Source: Chitinophaga polysaccharea (lineage in GTDB: Bacteria; Bacteroidota; Bacteroidia; Chitinophagales; Chitinophagaceae). From it: 64,000 nt of DNA. The notes beneath the pieces were generated by a model. That model was given only the letters and a program-made list of their open reading frames with translations. It ran no database searches and was not told the DNA's origin. The stretch covers positions 806,001-870,000 of the forward strand of contig NZ_CABFVU010000003.1 in assembly GCF_902150045.1 (NCBI RefSeq). Direction: 5' to 3'. A program made the position numbers and the translations under genes. Positions 27,395 to 36,449 of the stretch are shown piece by piece (the first letter of the stretch is position 1; each line of letters begins with the position of its first letter).

Positions 27395-27724
27395 ATGGCG
27401 ACACAACCCAATAATGTTTTTCATCTTCCAGGCATAAAAATGCCGGAACTGACCCATCAGAAGATCCAGGAGCTGAAGGCAACCGCCAAGGGAAAGCACA
27501 TTACCGGCACGGCTATTACGGCATTCCCGGCGTTGGTAAAATCAATGGAAGCTGCGTTACAGGATCAGCTGGCGCAATATGATCGCATCAGACAAAACAA
27601 CGGGGACCGCGCGCAGCGGAAAATGCTGGTGCTGGAAATGCTGGACGATCACCTGTATCTTGAATTTGCCTATCATATCATGTTTATTAAATGGCGGGAA
27701 CAACAGATCAGTAAAGCTTCCTGA
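27395..27724 (+). CDS. small conserved-looking cytoplasmic protein, unknown function
   Basis: 109 residues with no signal peptide or membrane segment. Mostly predicted helical, with MPELTHQKIQELKATAKGKHITGTAITAFPALVKSMEAAL and a C-terminal LEMLDDHLYLEFAYHIMFIKW. I do not recognise the family. It is divergent from the ECF sigma factor, and the same promoter-like boxes face it, so it may be a direct target or a partner (for example an anti-sigma-like helical protein), but that is speculation from position. 65 bases upstream of the antiporter gene. Confidence 0.65.
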   Translation: MATQPNNVFHLPGIKMPELTHQKIQELKATAKGKHITGTAITAFPALVKSMEAALQDQLAQYDRIRQNNGDRAQRKMLVLEMLDDHLYLEFAYHIMFIKWREQQISKAS

Positions 27725-27765
27725 TACCCGCGGCCCGGCAGATGCTGCTTATTTCATTAAAACTA

Positions 27766-27773
27766 TACATTTG
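27766..27773 (+). promoter_or_regulatory. Bacteroidota -7 element for the antiporter gene
   Basis: TACATTTG matches TAnnTTTG, 16 bases before the antiporter start codon at 27790. Confidence 0.45.
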
Positions 27774-27789
27774 CAAACAAACAAATGGT

Positions 27790-29058
27790 ATGGAGAATTA
27801 CAGCATCGTCATTTTTATACTGGCTATCATGATCATCCTGTCTGCCATGGCAGACAAAATAAAGCTACCTTACCCGGTGCTGCTGATCTCTGCGGGAATA
27901 GGTATCGGATTTATTCCCGCCTTGCCAAATATCACGCTGAACCCGGATATTGTGTTCCTGATATTTCTTCCGCCCTTGCTGTACGACGCTGCGTTTAATA
28001 TCTCTCCACAGGAATTCAGAACCAATTTCAATACCATTGGCACGCTGGCTATTGGTTTGGTGTTTATGACAGCGGCCGCCATTGCGGTGATCGCGCATTA
28101 CCTCATTCCCGGTATGGGCTGGCCACTGGCTTTTGTGCTGGGCGCTATCCTGTCGGCCACCGATGCCGTGGCGGCCATGAGCATTACCAAAGGACTGGGG
28201 CTTTCCCATAAAACTGCAACCATACTCGAAGGCGAAAGCCTTATCAATGACGCCTCCGCACTGGTAACCTATCACTTTGCCATTGCAGCGGCCATGGGTA
28301 CAGCCTTTGTGTTCTGGAAAGCTTCCCTGGAATTTGCAATACTGATGGCAGGCGGCGTACTGGCCGGTATGGTGATGAGCAGGATCCTGGCAGTGATCCT
28401 GAAAGTGGTGCATAAAAACGACCTGGTAACGATCAGCTTTATGCTGCTGATGCCTTTTGTTACTTACCTGATGGCAGAAGAGCTGCATGTTTCCGGCGTG
28501 ATTGCCGTAGTGATGCTGGGGCTGCTGATTTCCAGGTTCAGCGGAAAAGTGTTCCCTGAAAAATTAAAGCAGCAATCGAGGAATATATGGGATATCATCA
28601 TCTTCCTGTTAAACGGCCTTATTTTCATTCTCATCGGGCTGCAATTTCCCTATGTCATCAAAAGCATCCCCGGTGAGCAGATCTGGCCTTATATCGGTTA
28701 CGGGTTTATTATTACGGTAGCAGCACTGCTGCTGCGCATGGGGAGGGTATTCCTTCAACAGATCAACCTGGACCAGGCTTTCAAAAAAGGGAAAGGACGA
28801 ATTACTGAAAATGCCCTGCTGGATTTTAAGAACAGCCTGATCATCAGCTGGTCGGGCATGCGGGGCATAGTATCCCTGGCTATCGCTATTAACCTGCCGC
28901 TCACGTTGAAAGACAATGCGCCTTTCCCTGAACGGAATGCCATCCTGTTTATTTCAGTGGTGGTGGTACTGATCACCCTGATCGGCCAGGGCATTTCTTT
29001 ACCCTGGATAGTAAAAGCGCTAAAGCTTTCGCCGGGAGATAAAAAAACGCAGCATTGA
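27790..29058 (+). CDS. CPA1-family Na+(K+)/H+ antiporter, NhaP-like
   Basis: 422 residues from the ATG at 27790 (MENYSIVIF); a longer frame from 27742 adds residues before a normal first membrane helix and is rejected. About 12 hydrophobic helices. The CPA1 signature is present: ATDAVAAMS (the ion-binding Asp of the TD pair) near residue 118 and GESLINDASALV near 145, the ND motif of electroneutral antiporters. A conserved RMGRVFL and SWSGMRGIVSLAIA lie toward the C-terminus. Inner-membrane exchange of Na+ or K+ for H+. No cytoplasmic tail domain. Confidence 0.94.
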   Translation: MENYSIVIFILAIMIILSAMADKIKLPYPVLLISAGIGIGFIPALPNITLNPDIVFLIFLPPLLYDAAFNISPQEFRTNFNTIGTLAIGLVFMTAAAIAVIAHYLIPGMGWPLAFVLGAILSATDAVAAMSITKGLGLSHKTATILEGESLINDASALVTYHFAIAAAMGTAFVFWKASLEFAILMAGGVLAGMVMSRILAVILKVVHKNDLVTISFMLLMPFVTYLMAEELHVSGVIAVVMLGLLISRFSGKVFPEKLKQQSRNIWDIIIFLLNGLIFILIGLQFPYVIKSIPGEQIWPYIGYGFIITVAALLLRMGRVFLQQINLDQAFKKGKGRITENALLDFKNSLIISWSGMRGIVSLAIAINLPLTLKDNAPFPERNAILFISVVVVLITLIGQGISLPWIVKALKLSPGDKKTQH

Positions 29059-29078
29059 TATCCTGCTGCGTTTTTTTT
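29045..29078. terminator. bidirectional terminator after the antiporter and rhamnosidase genes
   Basis: Stem AAACGCAGCA / TGCTGCGTTT with a 9-base loop, A-tract on one side and T-tract on the other. It overlaps the antiporter stop codon and lies 8 bases from the rhamnosidase stop. Confidence 0.8.
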
Positions 29079-29085
29079 CGGGAGA

Positions 29086-31872
29086 TTATATTGTGCGCAG
29101 CGTATATTTTCCTGCGGGCAATTCAAAAAGCGTATAGCCGTTCCTGGTACCTTTCTTTTTCATATACCCACTGCTTTCTTTTACACGGGCGGCTTCCTGT
29201 TCCGGTAGTTCCACGGTGGCGGTGCAATTGGGCGGCACGCTTACTTCGAGGGTAAGCCTGTTTCCCTCCCGCTGCCAGGCCGTTTTAATTTCCCCGGCAG
29301 AAGCGTTGAAGGTGGCATGCGCCCATTTCAGCTGTGCCTCCGTGAGCAACGGGGGACGTACCACGAAATGCCGGAATCCTTTGCCCGATTGCGGATCCTG
29401 GCGGATACCTGCCACGCCGTTGATATACCAGGCGCCCGGGTACAAATAGGAACTATGCAGCAGGGAATGTCCTGGCAGGTCTTTCTCCCACATTTCCCAA
29501 ATGGTAGTGGCATCGTTGGCTTTCATATAGCCCCAGCCGGGATAGGTGGTTTGGGAGGTCATACTGTAAATGAGATCATCGCGGCCTTCATCGCGCAGCA
29601 GTTTGAACAGGAGCGCGCCCCCGGTAATACCTACATGAATATGGCCTTTACGGTTTACGAGGATCTCCGTTTCCAGTCTTTTCATCACGGCTGCGCGTTC
29701 TGCGGGCTGTGGCACATCTGCCAGTAAAGCCGCTGCCAGGTTGGCCATGGAGCTATCAGAATAGCTATGGTCTGCTGCGTTGTAGAACCTGGCGTTGATG
29801 GCTTTAGCAGCATCTGCGGCCTGTTGCTCCCATTGCAGGGCATCGGCATTTTTTCCCAGCACCCTGGCGATCTTTGCGGCGGTACGTAAATTAAATACGC
29901 GGTAGCTGTTATTCAGGCAAACCGTTTGCGGCTTATTATTGTTCATGCCTTCCGCTGTAGCGCCCGGCCAGAGCCAGTCGCCCAGGAAATCCCAGGGGCC
30001 TCCAAACCTTTTGAGCAGATGATTTTCAGTTTGTGTATCCAGGAAAGCCAGCCAGTTCTTTATCATCTCAAAATTCTTCTCCAGCACTCTCCGGTCGCCC
30101 TCCTGCTGGTACAGGAACCAGGGCAGCGACACACAGATGCCGCCCCATGCCGGTCCGCCTCCGCCCATAAAAGTGGGGGCTGTATGTGGCAGTATCCCTT
30201 TATGAAGATGACGGCCGCTCATGATGCCTTTATGCGCCCAGGCGGTATCGTACATGTTGCCTACAATGGATTCTGTGCCCTGCACATCGCGCCAGTCTTC
30301 CATCCATTTGGTATAAAAAGCGCCGAGATGGTAATTGAACATCCCCGTTTCGCAGGTAGCATGTGCATCCCCTCCATAGCCGAGGCGCTCCCGTTGGGGG
30401 CAATCCACGATATAACCACCCAGCGATAAATTTTCGTAGGTCCACCGCACGCGGTCGTAGATCCAGTTCTGCAGCGAATCGGAGCAGGCAAAAATGGCAG
30501 CGGGCTTATAATCCGTGCGCACCAGCCAGCCACGGATATCTTCGGGGGCAGGTTTGTATTTCAGTCCGCGTATGGTGATCCATCTCCCTGAGCTGTAATT
30601 GAAATGATTGCGGAACTCCCCCTTCCCGCTTTTCCCGATAATATAGGCACTGTGCAAGCCGAAGGTCATATCCATCTGTTCCCGTTCCGAATACTGGAAA
30701 TCAATCCGGTCGCCGGGGTTACCTTTTACGCGGATGGCAGTCCACCCGGCGAAGTTAACGCCCATGTCTACACGAAAACTGCCATCCGGCCGAGCCTCTA
30801 TGGAATGGGGCTTTATTTCGTTCATCACTTTATTGGGCTCCGTCATTTGGGCTGACAGCAACAGGTGGGGATGATATTCAGTAGCGGCACGCCAGGTGCT
30901 TTCATCCGCCTGGATGGTGTTCCAGTTATCTGTTTCCTTACCTGCATCCCACAATTCCCCTCCCATGCGGTTGGAATCCCATACGCCCAGCAGTTTATTC
31001 GGGCTGGGATGCGTAAGCCAGGTGCCGTCTGTTTTAAGGAACAGTGCCGGTGTAGCCGCATCGTTATTATAGATGGCCGCCTGTGCAGCAACGATAGGTG
31101 TTTGCGGTTTACCCGGCGCAATGTAGGGCCCGAAAACAGACCAGGAAGTGCCGAGCCAGATGGTGATCACATTCTTTCCAGGGCGAAGCGCCGCGGCAAT
31201 ATCGTAGGTAACATAACGCGCCCTTTTCGCGTGATTGGTTACAGCCGGAGCCATCACGCCATCCCCAATTTTTTTTCCATTCACATATAATTCATGAAAC
31301 CCCACAGAAGCGATAAAAATATTGGCCTTCTGTGGTTGCGCATTAAGATCAAACGTTTTACGGAACCAGGGATCGGAGATATTGCAATTGCGTTGCCTGG
31401 GATCAAAGATCTCATCCGTGCCTATCCAGGCCGCCTTCCAGTTGCCCGGTTGCAGGATACCGGTAGTCCATACCGCAGCAGGGCTCCAGGCTGAAATGCG
31501 CCCCTTCTCATCTTTTACACTTACTTTCCAGAAGTACGACTGATCATCCTGCAGGGGTTTGCCCTTGTAAACAATATGCTGCATATCATCTGTGCTCACC
31601 CAGCCGGAATTCCAGACAGCGCCTTTGTTTTCATCCAGTTCCTTTGCCGTAGCCGCTACCAGGATGCGATAGGCCGTTTGCCGCTGGGCATGGGCGTTGG
31701 TATCTGTGGCCAGCAGTGTCCAGCTGAGGCGGGGCTGCAGCTCATCGATGCCGAGAGGATTCACCAGGTACTCGCAACGGAGGTTGGCAGGCAATACAGA
31801 CGACTGCCCCGCCGCACAGATAGTGGCCGTGCATAATACCAACAGCAGCCAGAGGGAATATGTATTTTTCAT
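29086..31872 (-). CDS. GH78 alpha-L-rhamnosidase
   Basis: 928 residues from the ATG at 31872, chosen over a TTG three codons upstream. Signal peptide to about AAGQ, so exported. Domain order fits GH78: N-terminal Ig-like domain (LRCEYLVNPLGIDELQPRLSW), a galactose-binding-like domain (AWIGTDEIFDPRQ, KARYVTYD), the (alpha/alpha)6 barrel with the catalytic motif DCPQRERLGYGGDAHAT near residue 500, and a C-terminal beta domain. It cleaves terminal alpha-L-rhamnose from pectin, flavonoid or bacterial glycans. No SusC/SusD pair is adjacent, so it is not in a typical polysaccharide utilisation locus. Confidence 0.95.
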   Translation of the reverse strand: MKNTYSLWLLLVLCTATICAAGQSSVLPANLRCEYLVNPLGIDELQPRLSWTLLATDTNAHAQRQTAYRILVAATAKELDENKGAVWNSGWVSTDDMQHIVYKGKPLQDDQSYFWKVSVKDEKGRISAWSPAAVWTTGILQPGNWKAAWIGTDEIFDPRQRNCNISDPWFRKTFDLNAQPQKANIFIASVGFHELYVNGKKIGDGVMAPAVTNHAKRARYVTYDIAAALRPGKNVITIWLGTSWSVFGPYIAPGKPQTPIVAAQAAIYNNDAATPALFLKTDGTWLTHPSPNKLLGVWDSNRMGGELWDAGKETDNWNTIQADESTWRAATEYHPHLLLSAQMTEPNKVMNEIKPHSIEARPDGSFRVDMGVNFAGWTAIRVKGNPGDRIDFQYSEREQMDMTFGLHSAYIIGKSGKGEFRNHFNYSSGRWITIRGLKYKPAPEDIRGWLVRTDYKPAAIFACSDSLQNWIYDRVRWTYENLSLGGYIVDCPQRERLGYGGDAHATCETGMFNYHLGAFYTKWMEDWRDVQGTESIVGNMYDTAWAHKGIMSGRHLHKGILPHTAPTFMGGGGPAWGGICVSLPWFLYQQEGDRRVLEKNFEMIKNWLAFLDTQTENHLLKRFGGPWDFLGDWLWPGATAEGMNNNKPQTVCLNNSYRVFNLRTAAKIARVLGKNADALQWEQQAADAAKAINARFYNAADHSYSDSSMANLAAALLADVPQPAERAAVMKRLETEILVNRKGHIHVGITGGALLFKLLRDEGRDDLIYSMTSQTTYPGWGYMKANDATTIWEMWEKDLPGHSLLHSSYLYPGAWYINGVAGIRQDPQSGKGFRHFVVRPPLLTEAQLKWAHATFNASAGEIKTAWQREGNRLTLEVSVPPNCTATVELPEQEAARVKESSGYMKKKGTRNGYTLFELPAGKYTLRTI

Positions 31873-32019
31873 ACTGAACAATGCAGCGATTTTATACCGT
31901 GATATTAAAACTAAAAATCTGCCCGGGCAACCTGTACTATCCTGCAGTGGTTAACTGCCGGGAGAATTGTATCTTTATAAAAAGCGTAAACCTTCTACTC
32001 ACGGCTAAAGGATATGTGA

Positions 32020-32979
32020 ATGAAAAAATCATTGCTGCTTTTCTACTGTCTTATTTTATTGATCCTTCCTGCCGTTGCGCGCCAGGAACCGCCCGACACG
32101 GTTAAAACCGGCATTTATATAACCAGCATTCATGATATCGACTTCAAACAAAGCGAGTATACCGTTAACTTATGGCTATGGCTTACCTATAAAAATAAAG
32201 CATTCGATTTTATCCAGAACCTTGAAATCCCGCAGGCCAAAACGTTTACCAAGTCCTACTCCACCATCGACTCTTCCAACGGCAGGGTTTACCTGCTGAT
32301 GAAACTGCAGTGCGTGATGAAGGACTCCTGGCGGATTAACAACTTCCCCTTCGACCGGCAACGACTGCGGTTTTCCATTGAGAACTCACAGTTTGATGCA
32401 GGCTCGCTGGTATTTTCGGTGGATTCGCTGGGCAAACACTTCGATCCCCGTTTTACACTCCGGGGGTGGAATATCGACAGCTTTAGGATCAACACCGGGA
32501 TTAAAGCCTATGAAACCGCCTTTGGCGATGACAAGATTCCAACCCCGCATACAGAGTACAGCAATTTTACTGTGAGAATAGGTATAGACCGGGATGCCAC
32601 GCAGTTATTCTGGAAGATGTTCCTGGGCATGTATGTTTCTTTCCTGATTGCCTATCTCTGCTTTTATATTCATGCAGACAATATCGATTCCCGGTTCGGC
32701 CTTGGTGTGGGTTCCCTGTTTGCCGCTATTGGTAACAAATACATCATTGACTCTTCCCTGCCCGACTCCACTACTTTCACACTGGTGGACACACTGCATG
32801 GCATTACATTGTTTTTTATTTTCGTGGTGATCACGTCCTCTGCCTGGTCGCTGCAACTTATTAAAGCGGGTAAAACAGAGCAGAGCCGCCGGCTGGACAG
32901 AGGGTTATCGCTGGTGGTGCCGCTGGTGTATGCGTTGCTGAATGTGTATTTTATTGCAGGGGCGGTATATGGGAGGTAG
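32020..32979 (+). CDS. prokaryotic pentameric ligand-gated ion channel (Cys-loop receptor-like)
   Basis: 319 residues. A signal peptide (to about residue 20) precedes an all-beta extracellular domain of about 170 residues. The apex of the Cys-loop-equivalent is NNFPFDRQRLRF (residues 107-118), with Phe-Pro-Phe-Asp conserved but no disulfide cysteines, as in other prokaryotic members. Four membrane helices follow: M1 about 196-217, M2 about 224-245 (SRFGLGVGSLFAAIGNKYII), M3 about 254-281 and M4 about 294-315. Length matches ELIC/GLIC-type channels. The agonist is unknown. Preceded by AAAGGAT and a near-consensus TATCTTTA (31970-31977). Its end overlaps the convergent GNAT gene by 29 bases. 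Confidence 0.85.
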   Translation: MKKSLLLFYCLILLILPAVARQEPPDTVKTGIYITSIHDIDFKQSEYTVNLWLWLTYKNKAFDFIQNLEIPQAKTFTKSYSTIDSSNGRVYLLMKLQCVMKDSWRINNFPFDRQRLRFSIENSQFDAGSLVFSVDSLGKHFDPRFTLRGWNIDSFRINTGIKAYETAFGDDKIPTPHTEYSNFTVRIGIDRDATQLFWKMFLGMYVSFLIAYLCFYIHADNIDSRFGLGVGSLFAAIGNKYIIDSSLPDSTTFTLVDTLHGITLFFIFVVITSSAWSLQLIKAGKTEQSRRLDRGLSLVVPLVYALLNVYFIAGAVYGR

Positions 32980-33655
32980 TTACTTTATAAAAACTAATTA
33001 CCCTTCTCTGCTCAAAACCCATATGCGCATACAACCGTATAGCACGTTCATTCGACAATGCCACATGCAAAAAAGAAGTGATCCCCTCTCCTGCGTGCTG
33101 GTAACATAGCTGTGTGATCAGCTTTCGCGCATAGCCGCGGCCGGTATGATCCGGATGAGTACAAATGGCGCTTAGTTCCGTGAAGCCGGTGATGCGCATG
33201 CGTTCGCCGGCCATAGCAATCAAAGTTCCATTGTGCCGTATTCCATAATAATTGCCCAACAGGCGGGTACCATGGTTGTAGTACCCCGGTTGAATACTGT
33301 TAATGAGTGTGTACATATCATCCGCATCTTCAGGGCCCAGCAGCGATATCATAGCTACGTCACTTTCAGTGAGCGGCGCCGGCACAGACCGCAGCACCAT
33401 CTGTGCGCAGGGCAGTTCATTATCTTTGGTCCAGTTGTCTGGCAGAATTGGTAATTCACCGATGATATAAAATGATTCTCCTGCATTCATCCAGGGATCC
33501 AATGTGGCAATGCTGTTATCATTTGTTTGCCTGCAGGCAACGAATGGTACTATTCCCTGCTGGTATCTTTTGGCATGATCTGTTCCTTGTGCAAAGTGTG
33601 CGTGTTCGCTGGTTAACGCCTCCCAGGCGGGATTGTCTAAAATGGTTTCCTTCAT
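32951..33655 (-). CDS. GNAT-family N-acetyltransferase
   Basis: 234 residues. The C-terminal half is a GNAT fold with motif A (ELSAICTHPDHTGRGYARKLIT near residue 165, acetyl-CoA pyrophosphate loop) and LHVALSNERAIRLYAHMGFEQ near 205. The N-terminal half resembles the FR47/DUF4081-type extension. Substrate unknown. The 3' end overlaps the convergent channel gene by 29 bases, so antisense pairing of the two 3' ends is likely. Cytoplasmic. Confidence 0.9.
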   Translation of the reverse strand: MKETILDNPAWEALTSEHAHFAQGTDHAKRYQQGIVPFVACRQTNDNSIATLDPWMNAGESFYIIGELPILPDNWTKDNELPCAQMVLRSVPAPLTESDVAMISLLGPEDADDMYTLINSIQPGYYNHGTRLLGNYYGIRHNGTLIAMAGERMRITGFTELSAICTHPDHTGRGYARKLITQLCYQHAGEGITSFLHVALSNERAIRLYAHMGFEQRRVISFYKVTTSHIPPLQ

Positions 33656-33738
33656 GTATCTAATGTACGAAATGATGCTTCAAAAAAAAGCGATCCCCTT
33701 TTCAGGAAACCGCCCCTTTTAAAATATATCCGTCACCG

Positions 33739-34542
33739 TTAGTGCTCCAGGTTCATGATCTCAATCCTTCTGAAATCAACCGGCTGCCCTTCACTTTGCA
33801 GGGCAATAAAACCTTTGGAAAGCAGCTTGCCATCTACTTTAACAGTGGAGTCGTAATTCTTTACCACGCCGCCGCCGATCTGCGGTTTGGAATACTGCAA
33901 TACTGTGTCGCCGTTGATGATGTGTGTGATGAGGGAATCGCCCAGTACGATCAGTTCTCCCCTTACCCATTGTTCGCCTTCATATGTTTTGGAAGTGGAT
34001 TCAATACAGTGTGTTTCATCCAGTTTACCTTTATATACCACGTTGGTACCAGGGGAGCACATGTTGCCGGTAGGCCGTGGTTTACCATCGCCCAGGCCGG
34101 CCAGCAGCTGCATTTCCACGGAAATGGGCCAGTCCTGCTCCTTTGGCATGGTACGCGGGTCCTGCGAGTGGAACATGATGCCGCTGTTCAGCAGGGTGTA
34201 TTCCGGTGCAGAGGGGTACCATTTACCAACAAAGCGGTACTCAAATTTGAGATGATAATGTGAGAAGGGTTGTTTATAGTAGAGATGCCCGAACTGGTCG
34301 TTAAAGTCGCCGTACTGATCATAGCGCACCTTGATGATACTGTCTTCCACCCGGAAGGTATTGCCAAAATTCTCTCCTACTTCATGGTGATGGATCTTCA
34401 CGATCCAGTCGTTGATATCTTTGCCGTTGAACAGGGATATCCATTCGGGTTTCTTTTCAGGTTGTTTTACTTCATTACAGGCCATGCTGCCTGCCAGCAG
34501 GGCTATCATCAAAAGTTTAGGTAAAATCCGGTTGTTGTTCAT
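33739..34542 (-). CDS. DUF1080 / 3-keto-disaccharide hydrolase-type lipoprotein
   Basis: 267 residues from the ATG at 34542; a frame extending to 34902 is only the antisense of the sulfatase gene. The N-terminus is a lipoprotein signal (LLMIALLAGSMAC). The mature part is a concanavalin-like DUF1080 domain: WISLFNGKDINDWIVK, then FRVEDSIIKVRYDQY, YKQPFSHYHLKFEYRF, NSGIMFHSQDP, and a C-terminal KGFIALQSEGQPVDFRRIEI. The family acts on glycosides or is a sugar-binding domain. It follows a sulfatase by 22 bases and likely works with it on a sulfated saccharide. Confidence 0.93.
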   Translation of the reverse strand: MNNNRILPKLLMIALLAGSMACNEVKQPEKKPEWISLFNGKDINDWIVKIHHHEVGENFGNTFRVEDSIIKVRYDQYGDFNDQFGHLYYKQPFSHYHLKFEYRFVGKWYPSAPEYTLLNSGIMFHSQDPRTMPKEQDWPISVEMQLLAGLGDGKPRPTGNMCSPGTNVVYKGKLDETHCIESTSKTYEGEQWVRGELIVLGDSLITHIINGDTVLQYSKPQIGGGVVKNYDSTVKVDGKLLSKGFIALQSEGQPVDFRRIEIMNLEH

Positions 34543-34564
34543 ATAAGTAATTAAAGGTTGAATT

Positions 34565-36274
34565 TCATTTAACTGTTTTACGGCTGCCGGGTTTTGGAAA
34601 CACCTGGTGCGTTTGCGCCCACTGGTACCAAAGGGTTTGCAGCTGTTGTACCTTTTCGGGGTATTGAGCGGCCAGGTTATTGGTTTCTGTTCTATCCACG
34701 GCAAGATTAAACAATTGCCAGGTGGTATCGTTACTGAGCGATACCAGTTTCCAGTTACCGGAGCGCGCATACCTTGCGCCGAAATGTTCATTGAACAGCT
34801 GATCGTGCCCGGCAGTATTTTTATTTCTGAAAGATGGCAACAGGCTGGTACCGGTAGTGGCGGGGATCTTATGGCCGTTGTACACCTTGGGGTATTGTGC
34901 ATGCGCCAGTTCGGCGAAGGTAGACATAAGGTCCATTACATGCCCGGTATGATTACTGAAGCCACCTTTCCCGGCGGTGATGCCTTTGGGCCAGAAGGCG
35001 ATCAAAGGCGTATGTATACCGCCTTCGTACGATTCGGCTTTCCAGTATTGATAAGGGGTATTGGCTACATTAGCCCATGTTTGCCCGATAGAGGCATACG
35101 TGGTTTGCGGGCCGGGCATCGCTTGTTTTTTGGTGGCGTAAATAATTTTGCGGCCATCGCGGGTTTCATCGGGGCGATCGAACCCTGGTCCGTAGTTGGC
35201 GCAGTTTTCGGGGCTGGCCCCATTGTCGGACAGGAACAGGATGAGGGTATTATCCAGTTGCCCCGTTGTTTTTAGCGCTTCTATGATGCGGCCAATGCCC
35301 TGGTCCATATGGTCTATCATAGCGGCATGCACCGCCATAGCCATGGCATCCCAGGCGGTATCGGGGTTTTGCGCCCAGGTTTGCTCACTTTTCCAGCGTT
35401 TGGGCAATGGCGTGGTAGCGGGGTCAATCAGTCCCATTTTCACCATTTTGTTATACCTGGCGTTGCGGATGGCTTCCCATCCTGCCCTATAGGTGTCCCT
35501 GTACTTTGCAATATCTTCCGGCAGCGCCATCAGCGGCCAGTGTGGCGCATTATGCGCTACATAAAGGAAGAAGGGCTTTTGGGTACCTGCATAGCCTTTG
35601 ATATAGGCCACGGCGGTATCGTTGATAGCGTCTGTATGATAATAGTGCTCCGGTACGTTTGTAATGGGCGTTGTTCCGCTCACCAGGCTGAAGGGGTCAA
35701 AGAAATCCACTACTCCCCAGATAGTGCCAAAGAATTGATCAAAACCACGGCTGGTGGGGTATTGTGAGAGGGGGGAAAAGTCGCCGAATGTTTGATGATG
35801 GTTGAGCCAGGCCATTTGTTCAGCAGCTGTTCTTTGCCCGTTGGTATTGGACACATGCCACTTACCCGACATAGCGGTCTGATAGCCGGCTGTTTTCAGT
35901 ACTTCTGCCAGGGTGACCGCATTCTCCGAAAGGTGGCCAAGATACCCGGGCTCATCCTCCGCATCGGTCATCTTCCCGATACCAGCCTCCTGGTTATACA
36001 ATCCAGTGAGCAGGGAAGCCCTTGTGGGGCAGCAACGGGAGGTATTATAAAACTGCGTGTAGCGGATACCGTTAGCCGCCAGGAAATCGATGTTGGGAGT
36101 ATGGATCTCTCCGCCATAACAGCCGGCATCTGAAAATCCCATATCATCCGCAAGTATAACAATAATATTGGGCCTCAGGTCTTTGGGCATCGGCCTGCTT
36201 TTCCTAAATCCTGTAAGCAGCATAGTACTTAACAGGAATGGAATGATATAAACTGATCCTGGTCTTATCCTCAT
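34565..36274 (-). CDS. type I sulfatase (arylsulfatase-like)
   Basis: 569 residues with an N-terminal signal or anchor segment. The formylglycine motif is C-C-P-T-R at 81-85 (Cys81 converted), followed by ASLLTG. Metal ligands Asp43 and Asp44 are in LADDMG; further motifs are SGKWHVS near 140 and LFLSDNGASPEN near 350. Such enzymes need an anaerobic or FGE-type maturase, not seen in the window. Exported; desulfates sugars or aryl sulfates. In an operon with the DUF1080 lipoprotein. Confidence 0.94.
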   Translation of the reverse strand: MRIRPGSVYIIPFLLSTMLLTGFRKSRPMPKDLRPNIIVILADDMGFSDAGCYGGEIHTPNIDFLAANGIRYTQFYNTSRCCPTRASLLTGLYNQEAGIGKMTDAEDEPGYLGHLSENAVTLAEVLKTAGYQTAMSGKWHVSNTNGQRTAAEQMAWLNHHQTFGDFSPLSQYPTSRGFDQFFGTIWGVVDFFDPFSLVSGTTPITNVPEHYYHTDAINDTAVAYIKGYAGTQKPFFLYVAHNAPHWPLMALPEDIAKYRDTYRAGWEAIRNARYNKMVKMGLIDPATTPLPKRWKSEQTWAQNPDTAWDAMAMAVHAAMIDHMDQGIGRIIEALKTTGQLDNTLILFLSDNGASPENCANYGPGFDRPDETRDGRKIIYATKKQAMPGPQTTYASIGQTWANVANTPYQYWKAESYEGGIHTPLIAFWPKGITAGKGGFSNHTGHVMDLMSTFAELAHAQYPKVYNGHKIPATTGTSLLPSFRNKNTAGHDQLFNEHFGARYARSGNWKLVSLSNDTTWQLFNLAVDRTETNNLAAQYPEKVQQLQTLWYQWAQTHQVFPKPGSRKTVK

Positions 36275-36374
36275 GGGTTCGCACAGTTTTGTTACTACAT
36301 CGCGTTAAAATAAAATAAAACGAGAAGAAAAGTAAATAAACTGTACCAGTGGGGAATAAATATTTAGCGGGAAG

Positions 36375-36402
36375 GAAAAAAAGCCTGGCGGGAAGCCAGG
36401 CT
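36375..36402 (-). terminator. intrinsic terminator of the outer-membrane receptor gene
   Basis: On the minus strand a 7-bp stem (AGCCTGG / CCAGGCT) with a 7-base loop is followed by seven T, 48 bases after the receptor stop. Confidence 0.75.
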
Positions 36403-36449
36403 ATGAAATGAAGAATGCAATGGAGGCATTGGGAAACAATTGCCGTCCC

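Noticed and set aside
34543..34902. N-terminal extension of the DUF1080 gene by 120 residues
   Set aside because: The extension lies antisense-like across the sulfatase end and lacks protein character; the lipoprotein signal starts at 34542.
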